From Azolla caroliniana (lineage: Eukaryota > Polypodiophyta), in the NCBI GenBank assembly GCA_043228905.1, contig JBHGNT010000028.1, positions 62,001-126,000 on the forward strand: 64,000 nt of DNA, in the 5' to 3' direction. Position numbers and translations under genes: made by a program. The notes under the pieces were generated by a model. That model saw nothing but the letters and a program-made list of their open reading frames with translations. It was not told where the DNA came from and did no database searches. Positions 63,281 through 64,000 of this stretch are shown piece after piece. The stretch's first letter is position 1. Each line of letters starts with the position of its first letter.

Positions 63281-63455
63281 GACATGAGTTTCAAAATCTT
63301 GATTTTTTAATTCCATATCATAGCTAGCGTTAGCTTCGATTCGCATGTTTGAACACAGACATCCGATATCACACTCGCCAGATATGAACATTTTAATTTA
63401 CCTAGCAGCTCTTCCCAACTCACTCCTCAAATTTGCTAATTTCGTCATGTCTCTC
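63281..63455 (+). repeat. 175-bp monomer with 3-bp deletion, copy 4
   Basis: Same deletion, but the unit opens with gacatgag and the next junction is gtctctcgacatg rather than gtgtctcgacatg. The sequence after it follows block P copy 1 (atagctagc with gtcagc), so the partial block at the right edge is closer to copy 1. Confidence 0.92.
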
Positions 63456-63987
63456 GACATGAGTTTCAAAATCTTGATTTTTTAATTCCATATCATAGCT
63501 CGCGTTGTTAGCTTCGATTCGCATGTTTGAACACAAAAATCCGATATCACACTCGCCAGTTATGAACATTTTAATTTACCTACTAGCTCTTCCCAACTCC
63601 CTCCTCATGTTGCTAATTTCGTCATGTCTCTCGACGTGAGTTTCAAAATCTTGATTTTTTAATGCCATATCATAGCTAACGTTGTTAGCTTCGATTCACA
63701 TGATTGAACACAAAAATCCGATATCACACTCGCCAGTTATGAACATTTTAATTTACCTACTAGCTCTTCCCAACTCCCTCCTCATGTTGCTAATTTCGTG
63801 ATGTCTCTCGACCTGAGTTTCAAAATCTTGATTTTTTAATTCCATATCATAGCTAGCGTTGTCAGCTTCGATTCGCATGTTTGAACACAAAAATCCGATA
63901 TCCCACTCGCCAGATATGAACATTTTAATTTACCTCCTAGCTCTTCCCAACTCACTCCTCAAATTTGGGAATTTCGTCATATCTCTC

Positions 63988-64000
63988 GACCTGAGTTTCA
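63988..64000 (+). repeat. Partial monomer at right edge
   Basis: These are the first 13 bases of a monomer after the last gacctgag anchor. The preceding bases tcgtcatatctc usually come before an H-type monomer, so an H unit is expected next. The array continues to the right. Confidence 0.9.

Larger units (their letters stand above)
1..64000 (+). repeat. Satellite DNA array, 177/178-bp monomer, about 360 copies
   Basis: A single block of 177-178 bp monomers fills the window without interruption. I used the motif gacctgag, present once per unit, as an anchor. Its spacing is 177 or 178 bp through the whole left half, and the right half keeps the same register apart from four 175-bp units. Every monomer lies in the same orientation. 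Conserved parts of each unit are the segment tttcaaaatcttgatt, the segment around gttagcttcgatt, the core ccgatatc, and atgaacattttaattta. One C-type unit counted by hand is 37.6% GC with seven CpG sites. In that unit both strands have stop codons in all three frames, so I call no CDS. Arrays of this kind in eukaryotes usually form centromeric or pericentromeric heterochromatin; that role is inferred here. I do not recognise the family. Confidence 0.98.
34471..64000 (+). repeat. Domain 2: diverged subfamilies with long-range duplications
   Basis: The same satellite continues in register, but the monomer population changes. Diagnostic variants are ttaattcgagatc (type H), aaaaaaccg with cacgcacc (type G), gatttacatg with cgagcc and atgatc (type F), gacatgag often with cagaaatcc (type I), and agctcgcg (type K). 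About 166 monomers fit between the anchors at 34,471 and 63,988. No short repeating order like ABCDE is seen. Order is set by duplications of 1.2 to 7.5 kb that overlap one another. Types B, C, D and E reappear sporadically, for example B-C-D at 35.18-35.71 kb and E at 49.24 and 54.75 kb, so the two domains share ancestry or exchange sequence. Confidence 0.9.

Noticed and set aside
44613-63455. 175-bp units as sequencing errors
   Set aside because: The same 3-bp deletion with the same linked cacagacatcc mark occurs four times in the same surroundings, so copying of a real variant is a better explanation.
1-64000. Possible CRISPR array, because of regular direct repeats
   Set aside because: The entire 177-178 bp unit repeats; there are no unique spacers between short repeats and no cas-like genes.
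1-64000. Possible repetitive protein-coding gene (177 bp is 59 codons)
   Set aside because: Stop codons occur in all three frames of both strands in the C-type unit I checked, and mixing 177- and 178-bp units shifts the frame every one or two copies.
1-64000. CENP-B box in the monomer
   Set aside because: I compared ttcg-containing segments on both strands with the core pattern TTCG, four bases, A, two bases, CGGG. None has the A and CGGG in place.
1-64000. Identity with human alpha satellite or Arabidopsis CEN178
   Set aside because: The unit length is similar, but the characteristic sequences of those families are not present as far as I can recall them.
1-64000. LTR retrotransposon or other mobile element within the array
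   Set aside because: No break in the 177/178-bp register, no terminal repeats distinct from the satellite, and no coding remnants were seen.

Overview
The whole window is one uninterrupted head-to-tail satellite DNA array. The basic unit is 177 or 178 bp and about 360 units fit in 64 kb (194 counted one by one in the left half, about 166 by arithmetic in the right half). All units run in the same direction. I see no gene, RNA gene, transposon, CRISPR array or unique sequence. In a representative unit all three frames of each strand carry stop codons, and one unit counted by hand is 37.6% GC. The array has no visible edge and continues past both ends of the window.

Organism: a tandem array of this size, with a nucleosome-sized unit and higher-order repeat (HOR) structure, points to a eukaryote and to centromeric or pericentromeric heterochromatin. 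A plant is plausible because many plant centromeric satellites are 150-180 bp, but I do not recognise this satellite family and the lineage is an inference only.

Layout: (1) 25 to about 34,470 is a homogenised domain built from five monomer types, here called A, B, C, D and E, whose canonical order A-B-C-D-E forms an 888-bp HOR (177+178+178+177+178). Canonical units alternate with expanded or shortened ones (ABCDEDE, ABCD, ABCCCD, ADBD). (2) About 34,471 to 64,000 is a second domain of the same satellite with other, more diverged subfamilies (F, G, H, I, K below) and no short HOR. It is organised by long nested duplications instead: a near-perfect 5,512-bp tandem duplication, a 3.87-kb block present three times, and smaller 1.6-kb and 1.25-kb duplications.

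How it fits together: A and D are 177 bp and share one set of variants, while B, C and E are 178 bp and share another. The HOR therefore looks like a rearranged product of two older monomer families. Duplication sizes are whole numbers of monomers (7, 9, 11, 17, 19, 31 and so on), which is the signature of in-register unequal exchange. Several breakpoints can be placed within a few tens of bases.
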